DNA of 64,000 nucleotides. Source: Algibacter lectus (lineage in GTDB: Bacteria > Bacteroidota > Bacteroidia > Flavobacteriales > Flavobacteriaceae). Under the pieces are notes generated by a model. It had not been told where the DNA came from. It did no database searches and saw only the letters and a program-made list of their open reading frames with translations. The DNA lies in assembly GCF_900112395.1 (NCBI RefSeq), contig NZ_FOLN01000015.1, forward strand, positions 18,874 through 82,873, written 5' to 3'. Of this stretch, positions 46,101-55,136 are shown in pieces. Every line of letters begins with the position of its first letter. Position 1 is the first letter of the stretch. Made by a program: the position numbers and the translations under genes.

Positions 46101-46760
46101 AATCCCAACACCTAAAATAATAGCGACAAACTTACTTAGGTTAAACTTATGTCCGTCGCTACTTTCAAATAGAATAGTGGTCGATATATGGAAAAACATA
46201 CCAATAACCACAGCATTAATACCGTGGGCAAAGGTTTCTGTTAAATTAGAAGTATTTGAAATTAAAGTTCCTAACGGTGTCATTAATGCAAAAATCACTA
46301 AAAACACAGCAATTTTAGGTTTACTAAAACTCGACTGAAACAAAAACATACTTATAAGCGTAGCAATAGGAATTTTATGTATTAAAACACCATAAACCAT
46401 ATCGTTATGCTCATGTATCGGGAACCCTTCTAATAAACTGTGCAAACACAAACTTACAAATAACCACCAAGGAAATAGCGTTTCGTTTTTATGGATGTGT
46501 ACATGCCCGTGCTCAGCACCTTTAGAGAACAACTCCAAAACAATTTGCAGTAAAATCCCGAGCATAATAAACAATCCCGTTTGTTTAGAATCGAGATGTG
46601 CATAGACCTCAGGTAATAATTCAAATAAGGTTAAAGCCAATAAAAAAGCCCCACTAAAAGAGAGCATAAGCTTCATGTTCCAAGATTTTTTATTCTTGGT
46701 AATAGTAGCTATTAGCACGCCTAAAATAACGGCAATTACAGGAAATATAAATTTATTCAT
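46086..46760 (-). CDS. ZIP family metal transporter
   Basis: A 224-residue inner-membrane protein with about seven or eight helices. A short histidine-rich loop EHGHVHIHKNE lies near residue 85. The metal-site helices contain HSLLEGFPIHEHND near residue 108 and HKIPIATLISM near 128, the ZIP signature. Members import zinc or other divalent metals. It is transcribed after the methyltransferase gene on the minus strand with a 63-bp gap. Confidence 0.9.
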   Translation of the reverse strand: MNKFIFPVIAVILGVLIATITKNKKSWNMKLMLSFSGAFLLALTLFELLPEVYAHLDSKQTGLFIMLGILLQIVLELFSKGAEHGHVHIHKNETLFPWWLFVSLCLHSLLEGFPIHEHNDMVYGVLIHKIPIATLISMFLFQSSFSKPKIAVFLVIFALMTPLGTLISNTSNLTETFAHGINAVVIGMFFHISTTILFESSDGHKFNLSKFVAIILGVGIAYLI

Positions 46761-46823
46761 TTAAAAATAAGCTCAAAAAATGAGTGTTTAAGTTTTTCTA
46801 GATTAAAAAAACATTGTAATTAT

Positions 46824-47555
46824 TTATTTAAAAATCATTACTAAACGTTCCGAGAAGGCTTTTCTAAATTGGCCTAACTTATAATCTCCAAAAACATCAA
46901 GTAAATGCACGTCGGCTTGTTCAAAAAGCGTTTCAAAATCAGCTAAAGTAAAACCACGTACACGCTCCTGATATTTAAAATCTTTGCCGTCCGTATTAAA
47001 TGCAATATCCTTAATAATATAGCCATCTTCCACGTAGCGTTTCAAATAAAAATCGATACCATCAACCGTTTTTACTTCCTCAGGTACTAAATTATCAATT
47101 ACAAAATCCGAATTCATAAAATCAATAACACCAAAACCATAATCGTTCAAATCGGCTTTTATCGCTTTTATGGTTCTTAAATTATCGGCTTCATCATCAA
47201 AATACCCAAAACTTGTAAATAAGTTAAAAACTCCATCAAAGGTTTCCGGGTAAGGGTTACACATATCGTGAACCTCAAATTTTAGAGTATCGTTTTCAAA
47301 TTGTTTAGCATAGTTAATGCTGTTTTCACTTAAATCAACGCCAGTAACATTGTAACCAATTTTGTTTAAATACACCGAGTGTCTTCCTTTTCCGCAGGCC
47401 AAATCCAAAATTTTCCCGCCCTCAGGCATATTCAAATAATCACTAAGGGTGTCCATAAACGCATGCGCCTCCGTATCATCCCTGTCTTTGTATAAAATAT
47501 GATAATACGGCGTGTCAAACCACGATGTAAACCATTCTGTCTCTTGTTTTTCCAT
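46824..47555 (-). CDS. Class I SAM-dependent methyltransferase
   Basis: This 243-residue protein has the SAM-binding motif GGKILDLACGKGRHSVYLN near residue 42 and the following acidic strand GYNVTGVDLSENS near 70. The C-terminal half (KRYVEDGYIIKDIAF) resembles methyltransferases with a small-molecule or unknown substrate. I cannot assign one. Its ATG lies only 10 bp after the end of repeat copy B, so the repeat is in its 5' leader or promoter. Confidence 0.85.
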   Translation of the reverse strand: MEKQETEWFTSWFDTPYYHILYKDRDDTEAHAFMDTLSDYLNMPEGGKILDLACGKGRHSVYLNKIGYNVTGVDLSENSINYAKQFENDTLKFEVHDMCNPYPETFDGVFNLFTSFGYFDDEADNLRTIKAIKADLNDYGFGVIDFMNSDFVIDNLVPEEVKTVDGIDFYLKRYVEDGYIIKDIAFNTDGKDFKYQERVRGFTLADFETLFEQADVHLLDVFGDYKLGQFRKAFSERLVMIFK

Positions 47556-47565
47556 ATTGTTTTTT

Positions 47566-47738
47566 GGGGGTTACCACGCCTTAGGGCGAGGTCGGGCTTT
47601 CCGCTATATCTTTTTACAAAGCCTTCTTTAATTATTTTTAAGAATCAAACACCAATTAAACATCAGGTTTAACCCAAAAATAGGCTTTAAAACCTTTGCA
47701 AAAAGGATGCCGCTGCAATCCCTAACCCATTATCCGCT
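47566..47738 (-). repeat. Complex intergenic repeat, copy B
   Basis: This is the same element as copy A, on the minus strand. Block 1 reads TTAGGGATTGCAGCGGCATC on the minus strand (47725-47706). Block 2 reads AAAGATATAGCGGAAAGCCC (47613-47594), followed by GACC and GGTAACCCCC. A CGCC/GGCG mini-hairpin lies between the last two blocks. The interior of about 85 bases is not conserved with copy A. Confidence 0.85.
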
Positions 47739-47746
47739 AATATCTC

Positions 47747-47775
47747 TTGCTTTCTGCAAAATTAAGTTATTTTTG
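47747..47775 (+). promoter_or_regulatory. Promoter for the THUMP methyltransferase (TTG-N18-TATTTTTG)
   Basis: TTG at 47747-47749 and TATTTTTG at 47768-47775 with an 18-bp spacer. The ATG follows 26 bp later. The -33 element lies just outside repeat copy B. Confidence 0.65.
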
Positions 47776-47801
47776 CAATCTATTAGACGTAGACGAAAAA
47801 A

Positions 47802-48959
47802 ATGGAAGAAAATTTCAACATGGTTGCCAAAACCTTATTTGGCTTTGAAGATTTATTAGCAGACGAGCTAACGCAGTTAGGCGCATTGTATGTGAAAAAA
47901 GGCACTAGAAATGTCTCTTTTTCAGGCGATAAAGGATTTATGTACAAATGTAACTTGGGCTTGCGTACTGCTGTGAAAATTTTAAAACCCATCCATAGTT
48001 TTAATGTAAACAGCGAAAAAGAGCTTTACGACAAACTTTACGCCATGGATTGGTCTAAATATCTTAAAGCTACAGGTACTTTAGCTGTAGATGCTACCAT
48101 CCATTCCGATTTATTTACGCACTCGCTCTACATTGCTCAAAAAACAAAAGATGCTATTGTCGATAAATTTAGAGATACTGAAGGTGTACGCCCTAATGTA
48201 GATTTAAAATTTCCAGATATAAAAATAAACGTGCATATCGATCGACGTAAATGTACTATCTCTTTAGATTCTTCTGGCGATTCTCTACATAAACGTGGTT
48301 ATAAAACAGCAACTAATATTGCACCAATAAACGAGGTATTAGCCGCCGGACTTATTATGCTTTCTGGTTGGGACGGACAAACAGATTTTATGGACCCAAT
48401 GTGTGGTTCGGGAACCATGTTGATAGAAGCAGCCATGATTGCTTGTAACATTCCACCAAACTTGATGCGTAAAGAATTTGCTTTCGAGCGTTGGCCAGAT
48501 TGGGATGTTGAGTTATTTGAAAAAATAGAAGAGTCTTTACTTAAAAAAACGCGCGATTTTCATCATAAAATCATTGGTTTTGATAAAGCACCAAGTGCGG
48601 TTACCAAAGCTAAGGAGAATGTAAAAAACGCTCAACTAGATGATTTTATAGAAATAAAACACGAAGATTTCTTTAAAACCCAAAAAGGTGGCGACGAAAA
48701 ATTACATATGGTTTTTAACCCACCATACGGTGAGCGATTAAATATCGATATGGAAGAGTTTTACGCTAATATAGGAGATACACTTAAGCAAAACTATCCA
48801 GGAACCGATGCTTGGTTTATTACCTCTAACCTCGATGCTTTAAAGCATGTAGGTTTACGTCCGTCAAGAAAAATACATCTATTTAATGCCAAATTAGAAT
48901 CACGTTTAGTAAAATACGTAATGTATGAAGGCAGTAAAAAAGGAAAGTATATGAAATAA
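47802..48959 (+). CDS. THUMP-domain RNA methyltransferase (RlmL-like)
   Basis: This 385-residue protein has an N-terminal ferredoxin-like/THUMP region (about 5-155, MVAKTLFGFEDLLADEL and RDTEGVRPNVDLKFPDIKIN). A Rossmann methyltransferase domain follows, with DPMCGSGTMLIEAAM near residue 200 and the catalytic NPPYGERLN near 307. It resembles the N-terminal m2G2445 half of E. coli RlmKL, which modifies 23S rRNA, so an rRNA guanine-N2 methyltransferase is the likely role. A tRNA substrate (TrmN type) cannot be excluded. A strong terminator follows. Confidence 0.9.
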   Translation: MEENFNMVAKTLFGFEDLLADELTQLGALYVKKGTRNVSFSGDKGFMYKCNLGLRTAVKILKPIHSFNVNSEKELYDKLYAMDWSKYLKATGTLAVDATIHSDLFTHSLYIAQKTKDAIVDKFRDTEGVRPNVDLKFPDIKINVHIDRRKCTISLDSSGDSLHKRGYKTATNIAPINEVLAAGLIMLSGWDGQTDFMDPMCGSGTMLIEAAMIACNIPPNLMRKEFAFERWPDWDVELFEKIEESLLKKTRDFHHKIIGFDKAPSAVTKAKENVKNAQLDDFIEIKHEDFFKTQKGGDEKLHMVFNPPYGERLNIDMEEFYANIGDTLKQNYPGTDAWFITSNLDALKHVGLRPSRKIHLFNAKLESRLVKYVMYEGSKKGKYMK

Positions 48960-48990
48960 CTGTTAAGAAGTTAAAATATAATTTAGAACA

Positions 48991-49021
48991 AAAAAAACTC
49001 AGAAACTCTCTGAGTTTTTTT
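48991..49021. terminator. Bidirectional terminator
   Basis: Perfect 13-pair stem (seven A, CTCAGA; loop AACTC; TCTGAG, seven T) between convergent genes. Confidence 0.92.
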
Positions 49022-49032
49022 TGTTTATATCA

Positions 49033-49608
49033 TTATTCAAAATCTTTAAAAATAGATGTTTTTATAGCTGGCCATTCTTCATTTAAAATACCATAACAAC
49101 AAGAACTTCTTTTAAAACCATCGAGCATCAGCATATCTTTTCGTAGAAGCCCTTCAAGAGTGCCTCCAATTTTTTCAATGGCTTTACGGGACGCTATGTT
49201 TCGCTCATCGGCACGGAATTCTACTTTATCAAACTTTAAGACTTCAAAAGCATATTGAAGCATTAAAAATTTCATATTCATATTTAAACCTGTGCCTTGA
49301 AATTCATGGCCAATCCAGGTCCAGCCAATATGTAAAACTTTATTATGCCAATCTATATGCGCAAAGCGAGTTGTTCCTGCGTAAGCATTGGTTTGTTTAT
49401 CGAAAATTATAAACGGAATTACAGTTTTGTTTTGGTAACCAGCAACAGCTGTTGCGGTGTAATTTTTTAAATCTTCTGGTGTTGCAATTTTACTTGGTGA
49501 ATAAAGTACTAAGTTTTCTTGTTGTCCAATTTTAAGAATTTCAGAATAATTATTTAAAGTTAAAAGACTAAGTTTTACACGGTTATTTTCTAAAGTTGGT
49601 GTATTCAT
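49033..49608 (-). CDS. GNAT family N-acetyltransferase (RimJ/RimL-like)
   Basis: With the start at 49608 (MNTPTLENNRVKLSLL) the protein has 191 residues and the standard RimJ/RimL layout: YAGTTRFAHID near the middle, HIGWTWIGHEFQGTGLN as the acetyl-CoA loop, and VEFRADERNIASRKAIEKIG near residue 140. Members acetylate protein N-termini or small molecules. A longer reading from 49677 adds 23 residues with no family similarity. Confidence 0.88.
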   Translation of the reverse strand: MNTPTLENNRVKLSLLTLNNYSEILKIGQQENLVLYSPSKIATPEDLKNYTATAVAGYQNKTVIPFIIFDKQTNAYAGTTRFAHIDWHNKVLHIGWTWIGHEFQGTGLNMNMKFLMLQYAFEVLKFDKVEFRADERNIASRKAIEKIGGTLEGLLRKDMLMLDGFKRSSCCYGILNEEWPAIKTSIFKDFE

Positions 49609-49696
49609 AAAATTATCGAAACGTTTAAAATATTGGGTGTTAATCAGGATGTGGTTGTAATAAAAAGCTCTCGCCATCTAAAGCCAAATGCCCTTA

Positions 49697-49712
49697 TAAT
49701 TTTGTACTTTTG
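49697..49712 (+). promoter_or_regulatory. Two adjacent -7 elements before the menaquinone operon
   Basis: TAATTTTG (49697-49704) and TACTTTTG (49705-49712) both match TAnnTTTG and touch each other. The ATG of the thioesterase lies 27 bp after the second. Confidence 0.5.
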
Positions 49713-49739
49713 CAATCGCGATTAAAAATACAATTTCTT

Positions 49740-50162
49740 ATGGAATTATCTAAAAAAGCAGTTTTAGAAAAAGCTAATTTAGCTTGTAAAAATACATTAA
49801 TGGAAACATTAAGAATTGAAATGGTAGATTTTGGAGAAGATTACTTAACAGCCAGAATGCCTGTAGATTCTAGAGTGCATCAACCCGATGGTGTATTGCA
49901 TGGTGGTGCTACCGCAGCTTTAGCCGAAAGTGTGGGGAGTTTTGCTACGCATGTATTTGTAGATACCGAAAAACTTTTTGTGCGTGGTTTAGAAATTACG
50001 GCCAACCATTTAAAAAGCGTAAAAAGTGGTTTTGTTTATGCTAAAGCAACTTTTTTGCATAAAGGTAGAACAACGCAATTATTAGATATTAAAGTAACGG
50101 ATGATGATGATAATTTAATTTCTGTTTGTCGTCTGTCAACCATATCGTTACCTAAAAGATAA
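49740..50162 (+). CDS. Hotdog thioesterase, probable DHNA-CoA hydrolase
   Basis: From the ATG at 49740 this is a 140-residue PaaI/YdiI-type hotdog protein. The active-site block HQPDGVLHGGATAALAESVGS is near residue 50. The gene is 2 bp upstream of menF and in line with menD. In E. coli the hotdog enzyme MenI (YdiI) releases CoA from 1,4-dihydroxy-2-naphthoyl-CoA. The operon context makes that role likely here, but it is inferred. A TTG at 49710 would add ten residues overlapping the promoter elements, so I rejected it. Confidence 0.85.
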   Translation: MELSKKAVLEKANLACKNTLMETLRIEMVDFGEDYLTARMPVDSRVHQPDGVLHGGATAALAESVGSFATHVFVDTEKLFVRGLEITANHLKSVKSGFVYAKATFLHKGRTTQLLDIKVTDDDDNLISVCRLSTISLPKR

Positions 50163-50164
50163 GG

Positions 50165-51286
50165 ATGACATTTAACGAGTTTTTAGAACGTATTGATACG
50201 CAATACAACGCACAGTTACCATTTGTAATTTATAGAAAACCAAATGAAAGTGCTGTTAATGGATTACTGCAAGAAACAAACGATTTAGTATATACTGAAG
50301 ATTTTACAGAAAAAGGTTTTGTGTTTTCTCCTTTTGACAACACAGAAAAATCGGTTTTAATGCCTTTGGAACTTTCTGATAAATTAAAAAGTTTGGTTCC
50401 AGAATCCACGGCTATTGATTCTATTGAAAGTAGTTCTAAGGTTGATAACACGCTGCAAAAAGAAATACACATCAAGCTTGTTGAACGTGGCGTAGAGGCT
50501 ATAAAGAACAATCAGTTTAAAAAAGTAGTGCTATCTCGAACGGAATCTGTTTCGCTTTCAGAAAACAATCCTATTACTATTCTTAATAATTTATTACAAA
50601 ACTATGCTTCGGCATTTGTGTATTGTTGGTATCATCCAAAAGTTGGTTTGTGGTTAGGCGCAACACCCGAAACTTTAGTTAAAATTGAAGGACAACGTTT
50701 TTCAATTATGGCTTTGGCAGGTACGCAAAACTATAAAGGGAGTTTAGATGTTACTTGGCAAGCTAAAGAGTTGCAAGAACAACAATATGTCACCGATTTT
50801 ATTTTAGATAGTATAGAGACTACCATCGACAATATTAATGTATCGAAAATAGAAACGGTAAAGGCTGGTAATTTACTGCATCTAAAAACTAGAATTTGGG
50901 GCGTTTTAAAACCCAATGCCATTAGCCTAAAAGATTTATTATACAGTTTACACCCAACGCCAGCCGTTTGTGGTTTACCTAAAGAGGCTGCAAAACAGTT
51001 TATTTTAGAAAAAGAACATTATAACCGCGAGTTTTACACGGGTTTTTTAGGTGAATTAAATTTAGAAATTACATCGGCACCACGCTCCGGAAAACGAAAT
51101 ATAGAAAATAGAGCATACGCTACAACCAAAAAAAGCACGCAACTATACGTAAACTTACGTTGTATGCAGCTTAAAGAAAACAAAGCTATTGTTTATGTTG
51201 GTGGCGGTATTACCGAAAGTTCTAACCCTGAAAACGAATGGGAGGAAACGGTATCAAAATCTTTGGTGATTAAAAAGGTGCTATAA
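50165..51286 (+). CDS. menF: Isochorismate synthase
   Basis: A 373-residue chorismate-utilising enzyme that converts chorismate to isochorismate, the entry to menaquinone synthesis. Family motifs: FKKVVLSRTES near residue 120, GATPETLVKIEG near 167, MALAGTQNY near 181, HPTPAVCGLPKE near 263, EHYNREFYTGFLGE near 283 and YVGGGITESSNPENEWEE near the end. It is about 60 residues shorter at the N-terminus than E. coli MenF, as usual in Bacteroidetes. It sits between the thioesterase and menD. Confidence 0.93.
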   Translation: MTFNEFLERIDTQYNAQLPFVIYRKPNESAVNGLLQETNDLVYTEDFTEKGFVFSPFDNTEKSVLMPLELSDKLKSLVPESTAIDSIESSSKVDNTLQKEIHIKLVERGVEAIKNNQFKKVVLSRTESVSLSENNPITILNNLLQNYASAFVYCWYHPKVGLWLGATPETLVKIEGQRFSIMALAGTQNYKGSLDVTWQAKELQEQQYVTDFILDSIETTIDNINVSKIETVKAGNLLHLKTRIWGVLKPNAISLKDLLYSLHPTPAVCGLPKEAAKQFILEKEHYNREFYTGFLGELNLEITSAPRSGKRNIENRAYATTKKSTQLYVNLRCMQLKENKAIVYVGGGITESSNPENEWEETVSKSLVIKKVL

Positions 51287-51336
51287 GCAGTTAACTTATT
51301 GCAGTAATTCTTATTTTTGGATATATTTTAAATGTT

Positions 51337-53097
51337 ATGATGTATCCAAAAATTCCGCTTGCGCAAACCGTTATTCAGTTGTGTAAAGCCAAAGGAATTA
51401 AACATATTATATTATCTCCAGGAAGTAGAAATGCACCCCTAACTATTGGTTTTACTCACGACCCGTTTTTTGAGTCTTACAGTGTTGTCGATGAGCGTTG
51501 TGCTGCTTTTTTTGCATTAGGCATTGCTCAAAAAACACAAGAGCCAACCGCTGTAGTTTGTACATCGGGTAGTGCGTTACTTAATTATTATCCTGCGGTT
51601 GCTGAGGCTTTTTATAGTAATATTCCGTTGGTTGTGTTATCGGCCGATAGACCTAAACATTTAATTGGCATTGGTGATGGGCAGACTATTAACCAGAAAA
51701 ATGTATTCGAAAATCATATTTTATATTCAGCTAATTTGAAGCTCGATTTAAAAGATGAAAAGAATGTGCCTAACCATGAAGATCTCCCTATATTTAAAAA
51801 TCTAGAAGATAAGTTTGAACGTTTATTAGGCTTGCAAAAAGGCATTCAAACATTTAACGAAGAAGAGATTAATACGGCTATAAATATTTCAAAATTAAAA
51901 AAAGGACCTGTTCATATTAATATTCCTTTTGATGAGCCGCTTTACAATATGGTTGAAGCATTGAGTGTTTCACCAAAAGTAATTGAAATTCCTTTTAAAG
52001 AATCTGAGATTGAAGAGCATATTTTAAAATCGTGTTTTGAAGATTGGAATTCGGCATCGAAAAAAATGATTTTGGTTGGCGTAAATCAACCGAATAGTAT
52101 TGAGCAAAAATGGTTGGATGAATTATCGGAAGATGATAGTGTTATTGTTTTAACCGAAAGCACTTCAAATTTACACCATCCTCATTTCTTTAATAGTATC
52201 GATCAATTAATTGCGCCTTTATCAGAAGAGGAGCAAAAGCAACTTCAACCAGATATATTAATTACTTTTGGAGGCCTAATTGTATCGAAAAAGATTAAAC
52301 AATTCCTACGAAAGTATAAACCAAAACAACATTGGCATATTGATGAAAAAGATGCGAATGATACGTTTTTCTGTTTAAACAATCACATTAAGGCCACTCC
52401 AAATCAGTTTTTTACGGAGTTTTTACCCAAAGTAACCCATTACGTAAAGAGTCATTATAGTGCGGTATGGAGTGCCGTAAGGCAAGACCGATTGGTAAAG
52501 CATAAGCAGTATTTAAAAACGCTTCCTTTTTCCGATTTTACGGTGTTTAATAAGATTTTAAAATCGATACCAGACCATAGTATTTTGCAAGTAGGGAACA
52601 GTTCGGCTATTCGTTACACACAATTATTCAATTTAAATAAAACCTTAGAGGTGTTTTGTAATCGCGGTACAAGCGGTATTGATGGAAGTACAAGTACGGC
52701 TATTGGGAGTGCTGTGGCCAATGAAAAACAAACGGTTTTTATTACAGGTGATTTAAGTTTTCTATACGATAGCAATGCACTTTGGAACAATTATATTCCG
52801 AAAAATTTTAGAATTATTATAGTAAATAATCAGGGTGGAGGTATTTTTAGAATTTTACCAGGACATAAAAACACAGAAAATTTCGATACTTATTTTGAAA
52901 CAAAACATAATCTTACGGCCGAACATTTAGCGAAAATGTATGGTTTAGATTACGTAAAAGCTTCCGATAAGGTAGAATTGAAAGGGGCTTTGGCTACATT
53001 TTACGATGCCGGTGAGCAACCAAAAATATTGGAAGTGTTTACACCTAAAGCTATTAATGATGAAATTTTACTAGATTATTTCAAAAATTTAAAATAA
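51337..53097 (+). CDS. menD: 2-succinyl-5-enolpyruvyl-6-hydroxy-3-cyclohexene-1-carboxylate synthase
   Basis: This 586-residue thiamine diphosphate enzyme adds succinic semialdehyde from 2-oxoglutarate to isochorismate in menaquinone synthesis. MenD motifs are present: LSPGSRNAPLTIGF near residue 27, DERCAAFFALGIA near 52, TSGSALLNYYPAVAEA near 73, and the ThDP/metal region GDLSFLYDSNALWNN near 472 with NNQGGGIFRILPG near 495. The start is one of two adjacent ATGs (51337 or 51340). The later genes menB, menC and menE are not in the window. Confidence 0.96.
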   Translation: MMYPKIPLAQTVIQLCKAKGIKHIILSPGSRNAPLTIGFTHDPFFESYSVVDERCAAFFALGIAQKTQEPTAVVCTSGSALLNYYPAVAEAFYSNIPLVVLSADRPKHLIGIGDGQTINQKNVFENHILYSANLKLDLKDEKNVPNHEDLPIFKNLEDKFERLLGLQKGIQTFNEEEINTAINISKLKKGPVHINIPFDEPLYNMVEALSVSPKVIEIPFKESEIEEHILKSCFEDWNSASKKMILVGVNQPNSIEQKWLDELSEDDSVIVLTESTSNLHHPHFFNSIDQLIAPLSEEEQKQLQPDILITFGGLIVSKKIKQFLRKYKPKQHWHIDEKDANDTFFCLNNHIKATPNQFFTEFLPKVTHYVKSHYSAVWSAVRQDRLVKHKQYLKTLPFSDFTVFNKILKSIPDHSILQVGNSSAIRYTQLFNLNKTLEVFCNRGTSGIDGSTSTAIGSAVANEKQTVFITGDLSFLYDSNALWNNYIPKNFRIIIVNNQGGGIFRILPGHKNTENFDTYFETKHNLTAEHLAKMYGLDYVKASDKVELKGALATFYDAGEQPKILEVFTPKAINDEILLDYFKNLK

Positions 53098-53184
53098 GAA
53101 TGTGACTTATCAATTTATTTGGTGTCTAAAAAATAGTTATCTTAATAACTTAATTTATAAACCCTTTTTAAAAACATTCTAAAC

Positions 53185-53523
53185 ATGAGTAAAAGAGACG
53201 ATTTAATTGTAAAGTACGCAGCAGATTTAAAAGATAAATGTGGTGTAACTCCAGATATGGATTTCTTGAAAAAAGTAACAATTGGTTGTGGACCATCAAT
53301 TTATAACGCAGATTCTTCTACGGTTTCTGGTTCGGACGCTTCTGAATTAGCCACTGTAAAGAATAACTTCTTAATTAAAAAATTAGGATTAGCTGATGAT
53401 GCTAGCTTAGACGAAGGTATTGCAGCTGTAATAGAACAATACGGAAAATCTAACCGTACAAAGTACAGAGCGGTTGTTTATTACTTACTTGCAAAGCATT
53501 TTGGAAAAGAATCTGTGTACTAG
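53185..53523 (+). CDS. DUF2853 family protein
   Basis: This 112-residue protein starts MSKRDDLIVKYAADLKDKCG and contains the family phrase TIGCGPSIYNADSSTVSGSD. It ends LLAKHFGKESVY. DUF2853 is a small soluble family of unknown function found in Bacteroidetes and Proteobacteria. It is transcribed after menD with an 87-bp gap and ends at its own terminator, so it may belong to the same transcript without sharing a function. Confidence 0.9.
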   Translation: MSKRDDLIVKYAADLKDKCGVTPDMDFLKKVTIGCGPSIYNADSSTVSGSDASELATVKNNFLIKKLGLADDASLDEGIAAVIEQYGKSNRTKYRAVVYYLLAKHFGKESVY

Positions 53524-53552
53524 TATTACAGTATAACTCTCTCTATAATATT

Positions 53553-53583
53553 AAAGGCGTTACAATTTTGTAGCGCCTTTTTG
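53553..53583 (+). terminator. Terminator after the DUF2853 gene
   Basis: Twelve-pair stem AAAGGCGTTACA / TGTAGCGCCTTT (one G-U pair) followed by T residues. Confidence 0.85.
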
Positions 53584-53657
53584 CATTTAAAATATTGTCT
53601 TCTAAAAAATTTCTCTTTTCTAATAATTTTAATCTCGATTCTTTTTTCTAATATCAT

Positions 53658-53665
53658 TATCTTTG
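53658..53665 (+). promoter_or_regulatory. -7 element four bases before the CvfB-like start (TATCTTTG)
   Basis: TATCTTTG matches TAnnTTTG and ends only four bases before the ATG at 53670. If used, the mRNA would have almost no 5' leader. Confidence 0.5.
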
Positions 53666-53669
53666 CGGC

Positions 53670-54500
53670 ATGATACATTTAGGACAAGTAAATACATTAG
53701 AAATTCTTCGTGAAAGTGAGCATGGTGCTTATTTAATTGATAATGAAGATAACCAGGTTTTGTTACCAAATAGATATGTTCCGCAGGAATTTAAAATCTA
53801 CGACAAGCTAGATGTTTTTGTGTATTTAGACAATGACGAGCGCCCAGTGGCTACAACAGATATGCCATATATTATGAAGGATGGTTTTGCGCTTTTGCGT
53901 TGTAACCAAGTTACCGAATATGGAGCCTTTTTAGATTGGGGTTTAGTGAAGGAATTGTTTTGTCCGTTTCAGGAACAAGCTTTTAAAATGAAACCAGGTG
54001 GTTGGTACTTGGTGCATTGCTATTTAGATGAAAAAAGCGAGCGTTTAGTAGCTTCTAGTAAAACTATGCGTTTTTTAGATAACCGCGAATTAACGGTTGC
54101 TGAGTTTGATGAGGTCGATTTAATTGTATCTCACCCATCGGATATTGGAATGAACGTGATTGTAAATAAAAAACATATTGGTTTAATTTACAAAGATCAA
54201 ATTTTTAAAGATTTAAGTATTGGCGATAGATTAAAAGGTATCGTTAAAAAAGTACGCCCTGGTAATAAATTAGATATCGCTTTAGGTCAAATTGGCTACA
54301 GAAATATAGAGCCAAATGCCGAAAAAATCATGCATGAATTACATGATAATAGCGGCTATATTAATTTAACCGATAAATCTAGTCCAGAAGCTATTAAAGA
54401 GCAGCTTCAAATGAGTAAAAAGAACTTTAAAAAGGCTATTGGTACATTGTATAAGCAACGTCAAATAGAAATTAAGCCAGACGGCATTTATTTAGTTTAA
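53670..54500 (+). CDS. S1-like RNA-binding protein (CvfB/YitL family)
   Basis: This 276-residue protein contains S1-like beta-barrels at about 1-65 (MIHLGQVNTLEILRESEHGAYL), 70-135 (LLRCNQVTEYGAFLDWGL) and 150-210, and a C-terminal winged helix (residues 225-275, SSPEAIKEQLQMSKKNFKKA). This is the CvfB arrangement. CvfB affects virulence gene expression in Staphylococcus, but its role in Bacteroidetes is unknown. Its last 9 bp overlap the convergent gene that follows. Confidence 0.92.
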   Translation: MIHLGQVNTLEILRESEHGAYLIDNEDNQVLLPNRYVPQEFKIYDKLDVFVYLDNDERPVATTDMPYIMKDGFALLRCNQVTEYGAFLDWGLVKELFCPFQEQAFKMKPGGWYLVHCYLDEKSERLVASSKTMRFLDNRELTVAEFDEVDLIVSHPSDIGMNVIVNKKHIGLIYKDQIFKDLSIGDRLKGIVKKVRPGNKLDIALGQIGYRNIEPNAEKIMHELHDNSGYINLTDKSSPEAIKEQLQMSKKNFKKAIGTLYKQRQIEIKPDGIYLV

Positions 54501-54920
54501 AGATACCGAGATTTTAGTTTTTACTCTGCTGTAAACATAGTTAACACCATCGCTAATATTTTTGAAGTGTATGTTTTCTCGTGAGCAAAAATTGCTTTCG
54601 ATTTCAGCATTCATGGCACTTGCAGAATTATGACTTACAACACCGTAAGCGCATAGGTTATTCATTATTTCTTTAAAACTGTTAATGTCTAACAAGTTAA
54701 TAGAGTAAGAGTTTACCCGATTTGCAAGAACTCCAAAAGGTCTCGAAATCCCGAAGTAAGAAATTAGTTTTTTGAAAATTTCCGATATATTATGGATGTC
54801 TATATGTACGCCTTCTTTAAACTCGATAACTGCTATGTGATTAAAAAAATGGATTTCACCAAGTGATATTTTCTCCGATTTTAAAATATGCTGAGAGAAT
54901 TCGGATTCAATAATTTTCAT
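54492..54920 (-). CDS. Hypothetical 142-residue protein, SpoIIAA/STAS-like fold suspected
   Basis: I do not recognise a named family. The strand-helix order (IAVIEFKEGVHIDIHNISEI, then FGVLANRVNSYSI, then AYGVVSHNSASAMNAEIE) resembles the SpoIIAA-like proteins often seen in flavobacteria, so a small regulatory role is possible. There is no signal peptide. Its 3' end overlaps the convergent CvfB-like gene by 9 bp. The 216 bp between it and mnmE are AT-rich and hold the mnmE promoter. Confidence 0.7.
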   Translation of the reverse strand: MKIIESEFSQHILKSEKISLGEIHFFNHIAVIEFKEGVHIDIHNISEIFKKLISYFGISRPFGVLANRVNSYSINLLDINSFKEIMNNLCAYGVVSHNSASAMNAEIESNFCSRENIHFKNISDGVNYVYSRVKTKISVSLN

Positions 54921-55124
54921 GTTTACTATGGATTAAATTAAGCTATCAAGTTGTAGGGACTTATCAATAAGACACTTATATATTTAAAAAGTCACATCTT
55001 TTTTACCGACTTTTTATATTATTGATAATATATTGGAGTGTAATCTCTTTAATCGCAAAGATTAATACCTACGAGGCTATTAATTTCAGTATAAACTTAT
55101 ATCTGTAAACATTTCCATTTTTAG

Positions 55125-55132
55125 TACTTTTG
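55125..55132 (+). promoter_or_regulatory. -7 element four bases before the mnmE start (TACTTTTG)
   Basis: TACTTTTG ends four bases before the ATG at 55137, the same spacing as at the CvfB-like gene. A leaderless or nearly leaderless mRNA is implied. Confidence 0.5.
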
Positions 55133-55136
55133 CCAA

